Assembly (NCBI GenBank): GCA_026413225.1
Contig: CM048553.1
Location: 139,880,690 to 139,944,689 of the forward strand
Reading direction: 5' to 3'
Source: Otis tarda
Lineage: Eukaryota > Chordata > Aves > Otidiformes > Otididae
DNA length: 64,000 nucleotides
Every line of letters begins with the position of its first letter. Position 1 is the stretch's first letter. Positions 1 to 12,839 of the stretch are shown in pieces. The notes under the pieces were generated by a model. It worked only from the letters and a program-made list of their open reading frames with translations. It was not told the DNA's origin and made no database searches. The position numbers and the translations under genes were made by a program.

Positions 1-743
1 ACTGAAAATGGTTTTCTGTGTAGTTTTGGAGCCCAGGGCTGGTGAAAATACCGATTTCTCACTGCGGAGCCAGGACAGCACAAACCTGGTGAGAAAGGTG
101 CCCTCCTCTTTCCCACCATGCCCTCATTAGTTTTTCACCATGGCAACAGGGAGGAGGATTGTTCCTTCCAGAATAAGCTGTGGCTGCTGTAGAACCCTGC
201 GGTCCCACAGCCTCTGACATGGATGTGTTGGAGGAGGCAGGGGATGAGCAGAATTTAGTGATGTGCAGGAGAGCTCAAGAGAGTGCTGCACAGCTTAGAC
301 CTGCTCCTTCACTGGTGCAGGAGCTGTTGCCAGTTCTCAGGGTCTTTCTTTGCCACAGCAGCAAGAGGAACCAGTTTAACCAACTCTAAGCTGTAGTGAG
401 AAATGCAAAGATTGGGATTCTTGGTTTTCTAGTTATTAGAAAAACTGTTTAATATATTTGTGTTACAAAGACATTAGCGTTATTCTAATTTCTATGAGCA
501 ACAGGTTATTTAAATTAGCTTTGAAAGTTTGGAAACTTTCTTTTTCTCTGCTTGGCATTTTTAGTTAAAAAAGGCAACCTGAGAGAAAAAAGTTCTTGAG
601 TGTAGTTCCTGTGTCATGTATAATCATCTTGCGTACATGGGATACGGAATTCTGTGTTGACATCTGCTGTTGTGAGAAGCATATGGGAGTTTGGCCTGGA
701 CATCATCATCCAAGGAGTTTCTAGGTGGTGTATGGGGACTCTA

Positions 744-1490
744 GAAGACCTGCACATGAATTGGGGCATTCCCAGGCACAAATATAGGCTGGCCGGAGAA
801 TGCATTGAGACCAGCCCTGAGGAGAAGGACTTGGTGGACGAGAAGCTCAACATGAGCCAGCAATGTACGCTTGCAGCCCAGAAAGCCAACTGCATCCTGG
901 GCTGCATCAGAAGAAGCATGGCCTGCAGGCTGAGGGAGGTGATTCTGCCCCTCTACTCTGCTGTGGTGAGACTCCACCTGGAGTACTGCATCCAGTTCTG
1001 GAGCCCCCAATATAAGAAGGACATGGTCCTGTTGGAGTGAGTCCAGAGGAGGGGCCATGAAGATGATAAGAGGGCTGGAGCACCTCTCGTATGAGGACAG
1101 GCTGAGAGAGTTGGGGCTGTTCAGCCTGGAGAAGAGGACGCTCTGGGGAGTCTTTATAGTGGTCTGCCAGTACCTAAAGGGGGCCTACAAGAAAGATGGG
1201 CAGAAACTCTTTAGCAGGGCCTGTTGTAAAAGAACAAGGAATAAAACAGAAGGAGGTAGATTCAGACTAGACAGCAGGATTTTATTTTTTTTTTCACAAT
1301 GAGGGTGGTGGAACACTGGAACAGGTTGCAGAGAGGTGGTGGAGCCCCATCCCTGGAAACGTTCAAGGCCAGGTTGGATGAGGCTCTGAGCAAGCTGATC
1401 TAGTCAGGGATGTTCCTGCTTCTTGCAGGGGGGTTGGACTAGATGGCCTTTAACAGTCCCTTCCAACCCAAACTATTCTATAATTCTAAG
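744..1490 (+). mobile_element. CR1 LINE fragment, 3' end, sense on + strand
   Basis: Matches the C-terminal third of CR1 ORF2 and the 3'UTR. Recognisable peptides are [46 protein letters not shown] and YLKGAYKKDG, followed by the CR1 3' tail with TTGGACTAGATGGCC and CCCTTCCAACCC, ending in degenerate ATTCTA repeats. It is 5'-truncated, starting within the RT domain. Small deletions (for example before GTGGACGAGAAG near 833), a stop at 1038-1040 and a T-rich insertion near 1280 break the frame, so it is inactive. CR1 copies generally lack target-site duplications and none is visible here. Confidence 0.93.
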
Positions 1491-1785
1491 ACCTGTTGAG
1501 TGACTCTCGGAGTGCTCTCCAGAGCTTGCCCTGCTGTGCAGGAGTTACTGTCACTGAAGGGTGATAAGCCAGGCTTCACTTGTGTTATATTTGATACCTG
1601 TGTATAGGGAGTGTTTGCTGAGGTTACAAAGCTGAGTGTTTCAGACATCTGTGCAACCTTAATTTAGGGTCCTCTGTCTTCTATGCCACAGACCAGTCCC
1701 TGATTCGGAGACACCCTTCCCTTTCTGCCTGCAACTTCTGCCTTCCCTGCATGGGACAAAGACAAATGATGAGGTGGGGTTTCAC

Positions 1786-1819
1786 GAGTCCAACCCTTAC
1801 TATTCTATGATTCTATGAT
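1786..1819 (+). mobile_element. CR1 3'-tail remnant
   Basis: GTCCAACCC-like sequence followed by two ATTCTATG units, the 3' terminus of CR1. Only the last few dozen bases are recognisable; anything upstream is too diverged to assign. Confidence 0.6.
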
Positions 1820-2704
1820 TTTGACTTTTTGTGCCATTTGAGATACCTCTGGCACTGGGGAGGTCTGCACAGCACTGAAAGGTGTGACGGGATCTGCAGG
1901 ATGCAGGTGTCCTTCTGGAGCAGGAGCTGGGGACAAGACAGGGTGCTCAAGGTGTCCCAAGCGGTGCTATGTGCCTGTGTTTAGGAAGCTCAACAGCTCA
2001 ACAGCTCAACAGTCACTGGCTGCAGTGACTAGATTTCCACTGATTAAAATAGGATTTTGGACACTGAGCTCAAGGCAAATGCCTACATAAAAGTTAGGTG
2101 TCTTTAGAGCCAAATCCCTCATTTTAAGCACGGCTCTCTGGACAGCTGGGGCTCTCCAGGAATGGGTTTTAGATTCTCCATGCTTGTTTGTGCTTTTTCT
2201 CTTTTCCTTTTCCCCTATCGCTGACAAATAGCGATGGTACTTCAGCTTGGGGCCAGGAAGCACGCTGATATCCTGTAATTGCCTCTGAGACATCAGCTGG
2301 GAAGTTGCTTTTGTATAATTGTCTTGTTTTGTTCTCAGCTTGTTTGTTCCCACAGCCTCCTATTACATTAGGACAATATGTCCCTCTCGGAAGGTTTTCT
2401 AAGCCACTGTAAGGTAATTTCATCTTGCTGACCAGGACACTGTTGTCTGTAAGCACATTATATGCAGGTGTCCTTAGGGGGCTTTCGTACTGTGTGGGTA
2501 TTTATCAGTAGCCTGGCTCGAAAGAGAAGAAGGTGACACAGGAATAGGAACTGGAGTGCTGTTTTATGCTGAAGGAATAGGTCCTTATTGTCTGTAGGTA
2601 GATTAGGTGCATAATTACCAGAAATTTCAAGCACTTTTTAACACAAGCACATGTCATATTTACACCTTGGCCCTTGGTAATTTTTTCTGCTACTCTGTAA
2701 TTGA

Positions 2705-2743
2705 TAGGTATACAATGCTCTTATTGAAGAGCATTAGGTATAC
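2705..2743. repeat. Perfect 9-4-9 hairpin flanked by TAGGTATAC direct repeats
   Basis: AATGCTCTT (2714-2722) and AAGAGCATT (2727-2735) are exact inverted repeats around ATTG. TAGGTATAC occurs at 2705-2713 and again at 2735-2743. Seen directly in the sequence; the origin is unknown. Confidence 0.8.
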
Positions 2744-5700
2744 TTATGGTCCATGAACTATTTAGTAGGTACAATGTTGCTAAAATGATAATCAGCATGC
2801 TTAACGGCAACAGTTTCCTGCTATGCAATTCAGGTTTGATTCTTTTCGCTGCTAGCAAACTCTATTAGTTTCTCATTTCACACCTGGGAGATTTCTAATG
2901 CTAACTGTGCTGCAGAATTTCAAGAGGCTGTCTTACTTGCGTTTGGATGCCAGGCTTACTGCCTCTGTTGATTTTAGGAATGAAGCTAAATTTACATAGA
3001 AGAGAACTATGAATTTTGAACTGGTTTGACTGGTTTCTGTCTCATTGTGTGATAGATATGGGATGTTTAATTTTAAGCCTTAATAGATTACACTTCATTC
3101 TCATTGTGCATGAGAAAATAAAGTAAAATACACAGTCAATAGGTTTTACAAACTATTACATCCTTCTGAGATAGCACACGTCTGAATAGTTGTGTCTTGT
3201 GGGTTTTGATTACTCTATCGCAATGCAGCTACTCCTTTGGTTTTCATTCCTCAAAGTGACATGTGGAAGATCTCGTTTCTAAAGCATTTATGTTCAGTGT
3301 GCATTCTCCTGTACACATTGTATGGCACTGAGAAAGGATCTGATATGTGTTACCATTCACTTAATGACTGTACAGGGTAGAGTTAATGACTAGAGGAGAG
3401 TTGCAGCGCTCTTGAGTGCGGAACAATATAACTTTCATAGCAGTCATCAAGTGACTATAAGTGGCATAAGAAGAGGTAAAAAGTTTACCTTGAAGAATTT
3501 TTTTGGCATGTACTACTGTGCTGATTAGCCAGCAGAATTAGTTTTCTATACAGCCAAGTCCACACATTTAGTTGCATGACAGTGATGTGTGGTGCTTATA
3601 TACCTCAGAGCTGAAACAGCTGCTCTTGTACGTGGCTGGAGACATACAGCCTCTTCTTGCTGAAAGAACTCTGCAGTCAGGAATTATGCTGCAGTTGCTT
3701 TTTTTTCCCTTCTTTATAAAGGGTCCAGAGAAATGAGTACTCGCTGTCCCAGTCCAGCGACGAGTCACCTACTTGGTTGGGTTATACTGTGTCATTACAG
3801 ATAAACAGAGGTCTCTTATTGGAACCGTCAGCTCCAAAAGTATGGATCTGCAGCTGGAAGTCGTGGGGTTTGGGTTTTTTTTTCAGCACAGCTTATGGCA
3901 GCACTGAGATACTGAGGTTTCTTTCCGAGTCTCATAAATGTGCTGTTGTCGCAGTGATAGTTCCCTTGGAAAATGCAGAAGATCTGCTGGCTTTGCAATG
4001 TGCCTCTCTACTGTTTTATTCCAAAACTCATTCAGACCTGCTGGAACCTGACCTTATAGGTGCCATTTCAGTCAGAGACTGAGTCCCTTGCTTAACATGT
4101 GTTGGAAGGACTGTTCAGCTGTTAACTGTTAACTGAGGAGTCTGAATTCAGAAATATAAAATCAGGACTGTGATCAGCCCTTTGGAGAAGGCTATTTCTC
4201 TCCATTGATCTGCAGAAGGACCTTTTGGTCCTAAATTTAGCCTCTGTGAATTAAAGTAAAGTTAGGTGCCTGAAATACAGTATGTTTCTGTCTCCCCATC
4301 TCCTTAGTCTCATCTGAGCGTGCCACTGTATTAAAGCCCTGAATTGGATAATCCGGCATGAGGCCAGTGGGTTCAAAATTACAAGTGAAGTCTATTTGTA
4401 GTGATTATGATAATTGCATAGAGATATTGAGAGAGAAAGTGCATGTGACTCTTTGAGGACTCACTTTGATCCTTTGCCTCCCTGTGCCAAGCAGAGAGGG
4501 ACACAAAGAGTAGGAGTGGATGCACATAACATTGGAAAAATACCTTCGGTTTCACCCAGGGCTGGCATTGTGGTTTAGGCCATGGCACTTTCACCAGGCC
4601 AGCTGAAGACCCCAGCCCATGCAAGAGGCAGGGTCGAGCTTGGGTGGCTGCAGTTGGCAGCAGAGCTGAGCACTGGGTGCTGCAAGGAGTGTTGCACTTC
4701 TGCTGGGCTCCTTGTCCTGACCAGCCACCATGCTGGGTGCTTGCTAAAAGCTCAGAATTCATTGATAAATAAATATGTGGGGCTGGACTTGCTTTTAAAA
4801 TAATTGTCAGCTGAGAGGTGTGAAGTCAGCCACTGATATCTCTGTTACGGAGAATTGATTTCACTTTTGCTGAATCTAAATTGAATGATATAACTTGTGC
4901 ATTTGTGAAACAACCTGTCTGCCCACTCCAGATGAAGAAAGGGCCGCTGCCACATGAAATCTTGGTTTTAGGGAGGGGACGACAGGGAGAACAGATGATG
5001 GATGTCGGTCATATTCTTTATATACCATGTCAGAGAGCACTGTGCAACAACTTATACAGGACAGAATAAAGGAACATGAAAAGGTTCAGCATTAATCCAC
5101 TCTGGAAGCCATCTCTTGCATAAGAGGGATGGCCTGGGCCTATCAATGCCCAGGTGGGGATGCGAGGTAATCTGGGTGTGATCCCGTCGCAAGGTGCGCC
5201 GAGCTTCCAGGAGCTACCTGTCTTTAGCTCTGGCCTTACTCCAACTCGAATACCATGCCTGGGCCAGAGTGCTCATGTCTCCTTCTTGGCCTTCCCCTGC
5301 TTAAATGGAAACGCCTTTCATTTTCTTGAGCAGGGACGTCAGCCGCTGATGTGCGTAGCTTTTGCTGGCAGGGTCTGCATAGCTGTGAGAGCAAGGGGCA
5401 CTTACATCTTAACCAAAACGTGTCAACACAGATTACGTTGTTAAAAGAAGAAAGCCTTTCAATCCACAACATGACAGTCGTAATCCCACAGTCATTACAA
5501 CGTCAAGCAACAAATCTGAAAAAGATGTTGAGTGTGATGCTGTGGCTCAGGACAGCTTCAAGCCGGAGCAGCCGAGCTCAATGGGTGGCACGGGACCACA
5601 GCTGCCTCCTGCACTCTCTTCTGAGGTGCTGAGGCTTCAAAGAGTGGCAGGATGAGCGCTCTGATGGGATACTCTTGCTTTCCTTTGGCAAGCCCTTGGG

Positions 5701-6223
5701 GTATTTATTGCAAGAATACATTTGGAGGGGAAATAACATGGCAAATAGCTGCCATAACTGGAGGTTTCATGCTATGTTCTGTGCTCTGCTTTGAAAATAT
5801 AAGCCTGACACTTGACGTGTGCCAGGATCGCTGTGAATGCAGAGTGAATCTGTGTTTAATTCCTCTTTAGCATTGGGGTATAAAAAAGGAGTATGTGCCC
5901 TGGAAATTTTTCCAGCTGCTTGCATGGAAGCTCAGCCTTGGGACTGGTTGATTACTCACAGATTATAGAGCAGCAATTGCAGACAGTTTTACTGTTTAAA
6001 CACTGCTTGGTATTAAACCACTTTTAGAGCAGACTGAAAAGGCAGATGTCCGTTTAATCTGTTTGGCTCCCTCAGCACTGCATAATGTCACGAATGACAG
6101 CCTTCTCCAGCAAAAATGAAACCTTCAGCTGCATGATCCAGTGAGGCTTGGGAGTGAGCGAGAAGCTTGCTCCTCTTGGTGACTCCTGTGGTGAACGTGA
6201 GCTTTACTCTAAGATTATATATT

Positions 6224-6300
6224 GATTATAAATCAATAATAGGATATTATGTATCTTGGCATAATATATATCCTGATTATAAATCAATAATAGGATATTA
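6224..6300. repeat. 26-bp AT-rich direct repeat, 51-bp spacing
   Basis: The 26-base unit starting GATTATAAATCAATAATAGG is identical at 6224-6249 and 6275-6300. The intervening bases are AT-rich and resemble the sequence before copy 1, so a local 51-bp tandem duplication is likely. Confidence 0.85.
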
Positions 6301-9300
6301 AGTTGTTTTCCTAAGATAGTATAAGGTGAAGTACTGCAAAATATTCTAAACGATCCCTTTATTTGAGTCTTATGTGTTGGTTTAAAAAAGAAAAGACAAA
6401 AAAGCAGTACTATTGCAGCCTGTCCCTCAGCCTACAAACTATATGTGCTGTGGTTTTGTGGTCAAATCTGTAAGTGCCGGTTTTATACTTTGCTTCAGCA
6501 AATGCTGAAGGACTGAAGTTGGCTGTTACAAACCCAAGCGCTTTCTGTTGTGTGGCTGTAATGAGCACAGAGCGGGGAACAGCACAACCCCCTTTCATCT
6601 GCACAAAATGGGGTTTCGAAAAACCAGGCCTTGTTGGGTGGCCAGTGCTTGCTGGACTTGCTGCAGAGCCGGCACAAAATGGGCTGGGAGAGGTTAACGT
6701 CCAGTGGATGCATGCCTGGGGACAGCTCGCTGGAAAGGTCTCAGCTTTCTGATGACAAAACGAGGTTTTCACTCTGAATGCAAATGGTGTGCTGCTTTAA
6801 ACCAGCCCTGCTGGGAAAGTAATGAGGAAAATGCCTATAAAGGCAGGCCACGGCTTGCCCAGAGGGTCGCCTTTGGCTCCCAGCACCATTTGCTGCATGG
6901 CTGGAACGAACGTGTGGGAAGTGGTGGCGTCCCCAGGGCCCGGTGACCGCTGGTGTCGTGGGTGGCAGGGCAGATGAGGCAGACCCTTCCCCCTCCTTCC
7001 TGCTCCATGGCCTGCCGTGGAAAATGGAGTGACCTCCAAAGCAGATTTCAGGACTATTAGGCTTGCAGAGCATGGCCTGATCTTTCCGTTTAAAACTGTA
7101 AACAGAAGGAAATGGTGTTTGAGCAGAAAATAGAGTGTGAGTCCTGGCTTCCCGGCAGGCTTCATGGCGGACAGGGCTGTGGGCAGAGCCTCCTAACTGC
7201 CTTCACCCTGGTAGCTGGAAACTGAGGCGATATCCCACAGCTATGCATTGGGTTTATGGGTCACTTGTGGTACACTTTGGTGTACTTCCTCGTAACTGTT
7301 CATTTTTTCCCCTTCAAACTCATTTTAAAAGAATGAAATGGAGGCTTGTTAAGCCTTTCGGTTGCATAAGGTGCATATCTGAGTCGTAAGCCGATGGTAA
7401 TCTGCTCTCCCAGCCCATCAGAGGCTTCCCCAGGGGACGGCAGCACGGGCCTGCGTGTGTGCACACGTAGTTAATGGAGGAAGGGCAGCCCCTACCAGGA
7501 GCTGGACCCGGGCCTTCGGTCTCCAGAAGGGCCCATGCTCTGTCAGGCTGTTAAGCGAGCAGTTTCAGCACAGCAGACTCTTGGGGTGCCAGTTTATCTC
7601 GATAAGCCAATTGAAAATGGCATATGAATGTGTATTCCTAATCTCTTTTATCTGGTCAAAGGGAGTAAACAAATGCTGTTTACCATGATGTAACATACTG
7701 AAATTGCCTCCTTGCCGTTCTCTTCCCCAATATGCCATTTATATTATCCCCTGCCACCATTTATATCATTTGCAGAATTGTGTTTATCAACAAGTTCTTG
7801 ATCTAATTTGCTCCTCTATGTTTATCACAAAACCGAATTTACATACTTCATCCCCTGCCATGTGAGGAGAGGTTTATTCTTGACAAAAGTGTCTAATTTG
7901 GGAAGATCTTAAATACAATATTATTGTGTAACAGAAAACTCCTCTACATTTTCTACTAAAACCACATTACAGGCATATCCTTCTATCTAGCCGTATAGAT
8001 GCACGTATTAAAATGTTGCTTTGTGTTGCATCGCTCTCATTTGAAGCAGTCCTTGACCACTCTGTTTCTTAGATACACACATGCAAATGTAGTAGTAATG
8101 TTGCAGAACTATTTTGTCTTGTCTTGCTGTGGCAGATCTGAATGTTTTGCCGTATGTTCTCTCTAAGCAGTGTCTTTACACCTCCCCTCTTTGTCCTCGG
8201 ATTTATTTTTTTAAGCTCTGAGAACCCAGGAAGGTGAGCAGGTTTGTGTGAGGTCAGGTCTGTTAAGCAGCTGACATCCGTAACACTTAGGCTGATGAAA
8301 CCCCTTTTTGCTTGTTCTGTTTCCAAGAGCTAAGTGACCCTTTTACTGAAGGCAACAGAAACGGGAGCTAAGAAGCTTTCTAATACCGTCAGTGTAGCCA
8401 CTTTTTTTACTGTTTGCAGAGAAAAAAAACTGTGGTTTGAATTAAACTTTTGTTATTAATCTGGGGATAGTCTTGTAAAGTGCAATCGCTTTGGATGTAT
8501 CTGCGATGGAGCCCTAAGAAGAATTTGTCCATTTGATTGACAGCTATGCGGAGCAGCTTATGTGCTGTATTTCTGAAGCAGAACTGTCAGAAATAAGGTG
8601 TGGATAATTGGAATTTATTTGTGCTGTATCTATAATAACTCAGGGTTGACAGGTTACTTAGCCATTGTATCCACTATTTTTGCCAACACTTAACCATGTT
8701 AAGTAGCATAAAGGTGCCAGTGCTGAATTAGTTGCTTCTGTAAAACATTGCTTAAAAGGTGTTGATGTGGTACTTGGAAACTGTACTGAATTGATAACTT
8801 AGAAAACACCTGTTCTTTCCATTCACTCCACAAGGTACAGGTTAAACAAGGAAATATGAAAGTTGATCTAACATCTAGAAATAAAATATCACTAGCAGAG
8901 ATTTTGTGAACTCAATTTATATCAGTTTAAATCTTTATGTTACCCTTCTCCCTGGGCAGCTTCCTCTGTATGCCTTGGCCCTCGACTGAGAGTCTAGTTA
9001 TCAAATGTGACACCAGAAGTTGGTATCAAATCTAAATCTCTCTGTGCCTGTGTGGGCTGTCAGTTGAGTCCATTTTCTAGTGTGCCCTTGGATTAAAACA
9101 GGGTAGATCTCAGCAGTTCTGATGACACCAAGTAGTATGGGCCACTGGCAGCACAAGCTTTCAGGATATGAAACTTCAAAGGAAAAGGATGAGCAAGAGC
9201 TGCTTCCTCAAACAGGATCACCCCATAAATATTTTTGTTAAGTAGGAACGTAGAAGAAGCATGGATGTAGCTGCTCGACTGTGGCTGTTCATAAGTTGCC

Positions 9301-9627
9301 ATCCAGGGAAGACTGCTGTGCTAGCACTGGCCTTCTCAGTTGATACCTCCAGGCACGAGCTTGCAGAAGACCATGAGATTGGTTTTTGATATGTGCTGAT
9401 ATGTGTTGGGTAGAGGGTTGCTTTTCCCACCATGCCAGAAATGTGGTCCTCCAGCTGGAGACCTTCATCTGATAAGGGTTTAAGAATAAAGCAGATTGGT
9501 TGTTTTTTGAGTTTGAAGTATGAGAAATTTACCTTTCTTTTTATTCTCCCCTTCCTCACCTCCCAAGCTAGGTGATGTCTTTTCTTATGCAGTAGTTAAA
9601 TACACTTGCTAGCTTCTGCTTCTCTAC

Positions 9628-9651
9628 TATATATATATGTGTGTGTGTGTG
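9628..9651. repeat. Compound (TA)n(GT)n microsatellite
   Basis: About five TA units pass directly into six GT units in SDC2 intron 1. Such alternating purine-pyrimidine tracts are often length-polymorphic. Confidence 0.9.
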
Positions 9652-12600
9652 CTTGTGTTCGCACGCGCCAACAAGGCAAAAGAAAATGTGCAAGTTAAAT
9701 AGCATAATCCCAAAAATAAGTGGATTTGGTCTGTTTTGTCTGCTGTGAATTCACATTGCTCCCTCTCAGGAGGTGGCTTAGGTGTGTAGCCTGATTCCTG
9801 GCAGCAGGGCAGTGATCTGTAGGATATTAGAAGCATATCAGGAAAGTGGAGGAAAAAAGAAATAAAAAGGGAACTTGACAGACCCCTTTCTGGTTTCTGC
9901 TTAGTACCTCACCATTTTGTGCTGTATTGTAAGCAGTGCTTTAGCAGTAATACAGACAAAGCCTAACAAAGAGACTTGCTTGCTGGCAGAAAGTTGCTTA
10001 AAATAACTTAGTGAGGATAAAGAGGCTGCCCAGGTCAATAATGCTGTGAAATCCTCAATGTGTAACAGCTCCAGGAGGTTTTGTAGGCATATGGATTTTT
10101 AAAAGTCTTAGAGCTTTGATAAGGCAGTAAAGATTGTAGGGTGCTGCTAACCTTGTATTGATGGTGCTGGGACAGCTTTAATGAAGATTCAGAGTTTGGC
10201 TATAGAAATACTGAAATCTTTGTTCCCTTCAGCAGAACTCTGATTTAAAGTGTGAATGCTAGAAAGAAAAGGTTGTTCTTTGTTAACAGATATTTAATAC
10301 CATTAAGAGTCTTTGTTGTATTTCACTCTTCAGTCAGATCTATGACTGTTGAAAATGCTGTCAAACAACTTACCTGGCTTGCTTTCCTTTAAACCAAGGG
10401 AAGCTAATTTATCAAATATAGTGTAATTTATCCCTACCTTCATTATGAATGTAATTATTTTGATTCTAGTTTTATGGAGTATTGTTTTTAAAACATCATC
10501 TGAAGGTAATCAATATGAAGGTTATTTCAGACAGTTTTCATTAGAGGTAGCCACTCGTGATAACTGGGAGAGATTGTTATCAGTTCACTAATCCTTCAAT
10601 CAAAGCAGCAGCTTTCTTGACCGTACTTTAAACAAAAAGAAAAAGGTAACGTGCTGTTTGAAGGTGGTCCCTTATGTAATTCCAATTGAAACTTTTATTT
10701 TGAGAAATTCCTGTATGTTCATCTTCAGAGTTGTCTGATCCATGTTCCACCACATCCATGTGCACAGCTCATAGAAAGGGAGCAGCCCAGGAGCTGGGGT
10801 TGTGGTGGGGTGAGGAACCTCTGTAGAAAATCAAGTGTCAGCCTTTGCACTGCTTGTGGAGTAACTCTTTCATTTTAGTGGGTCTTATACTACGTGATTT
10901 CAGCTTGATGCTTTCTATGTACATTTGTGGGGGTTTTTTTTAAGAGGAGGTATATGTCTGATGGTTCTTCTCAGGATTGTGAATGCACGTTAATTGTTAC
11001 GTTGTGTGGAAGTCTCTTACAGCAGGTATGGAGGCTCACAGCAGACTGCCTCACTGAGGCTCTGCCTCATTTTCTTTTGCTGTGCAGTTGATATTGGGTC
11101 AGCCAGTTGCAAAACCATGTGGGGAGAAATCCCTCACAGTGTAGTTCAAATTCTTTAGCGGTTCTGCCCTGTATATCCACCTAGTTTCTGAATGCAGCCC
11201 TGGGTTGTATTTGTCTTCAGAGGAAATTGTCCTCTTGGTTCCCTTGCCCAGTCTGATGCTGCACTGCAAGCCCCAGGAAGCCACCAGGAGAGTCAAAGAT
11301 GGAGGGAGGGCAGGAGGGAACATCCTTTCTTCTTGCCTTGGCCCCATCTGGCTAGGAGGTTGGCTGGCACTGCACACAGGATGCTGTCCTCCCTCCCAGC
11401 CCAACTTGTCTGTTGTCTTTGGCTGTGGAGTCAGGCGGGCTTGTGTGGTGATGCACCAGTTCCTTCTCCCTGGTGGAAGGAGGGGAGTCATGCCTGAAGG
11501 GCAGCATACCAGACAGAAGACTATTCCCAAAGCCACGTAGCCTGTACAAGCCACCGTATCTCTGATTTCACTCAACTGCTTTTATAGTAGAAGTTATTAG
11601 ACTGGTGTTTTGTCCCATCTGAAGTAAACTCATTTCTTATCTTTGTGTGCATCAAAGAGGATATGAACACTAAGCCTTTGTAGCAAAAATTCTGTTAAGT
11701 AAGACGGGATCAAAGTACCGAATCCAGCAGCTTAATCTTGTAGACCAGTGAGCTGAGTGGGTGTTAGACAGGTTGGCACCTGGAAACAGCAATAAAGTCA
11801 TCTTTGTTGTTTTACTGTTTGGAGGTCTGGGATACGAAGAGGTATCTCACAAGGATGTACCTAGTCTCTCAATGCTTTCTGTGTTTGCTGTCTCAATCTG
11901 AGAAGACTACACCGGTGGAAAGAGTAGCAGTGATACCATTTATCCTTTTGGCTGCACAGATTATGGCTTCTGACCTAATTTAACCAGGTTTGGGATTTAC
12001 CAGTGCTTTTCCTGACAGAGGACAAACTGATCCCTTAGCTGTATGCTTCCACCTACCACCCAACAAGTTGGCAGTAGTTACCTGCATAAATGAAGTTGTG
12101 ACTGGAGAAAGAAGTCGGCACATGCAGTACGTTCTGCTAGCTACCGCAAAGTTCACATTGACCTGCAGTTCAGTGTGCATTTTGCATCATTAGGCAGTAC
12201 CAGTTCTGAGCAGAAAATCTTCTCTGTCAGCACCCAAAGTGGTATAAAGATGATGATTTGGGGATTTTGTTTGTTTATTTGTTGGGAGCTTTTTAAGGTA
12301 TTTGTTTAAAGGGTGATTCTTTCCTCTTGTGTTGAGTGCACAGCCTGCATATTCTGTTGTAATGAAACTGAGAGTCCTAGTAGAAAGGTGTTTTATTTAA
12401 GTATACTTAAATAATATTTGAGCTCTACTTTCCCTGTGTAAGAATCTAGCGAACCCGGGTTACGAATCTATCACCACCAGCATTCATCTCGGTTCTGGCA
12501 GATTCAGGATTTCTCTTCGTTTAGAGCAGCTTATGACCGTCTTCTGAAATGAGCTGCGTGTGTAGGAAGGAGGCAAGTACCTTCAGCTAATTGCTATGAT

Positions 12601-12839
12601 AGCACCCAATTTTAGGAAGATCTACAAGTGGCCATTTTTCCACCTGTGGGGTGCTTTGGTGAGATGTCACCAGGAGTCTGCTGGCTGCAGGCGGCAAACA
12701 GAAGTATCCACTGAGAGATTTGCGGACCTTGTTGTTCAACGAATAAGTCCCTATTGAATAACAGATTATGCATTCGAGAATTGGAAATGCTCACTGGTTA
12801 AGCTGTGAAGTCTGATTCCTCCTCACTTTTGACAAACTT

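Noticed and set aside
180-389. 69-codon + frame at the left end
   Set aside because: No family resemblance, no splice context, and short frames like this are expected by chance in intron DNA.
614-1058. Overlapping frames on both strands at 0.6-1.06 kb
   Set aside because: They are pieces and shadows of the CR1 fragment at 744-1490, not host genes.
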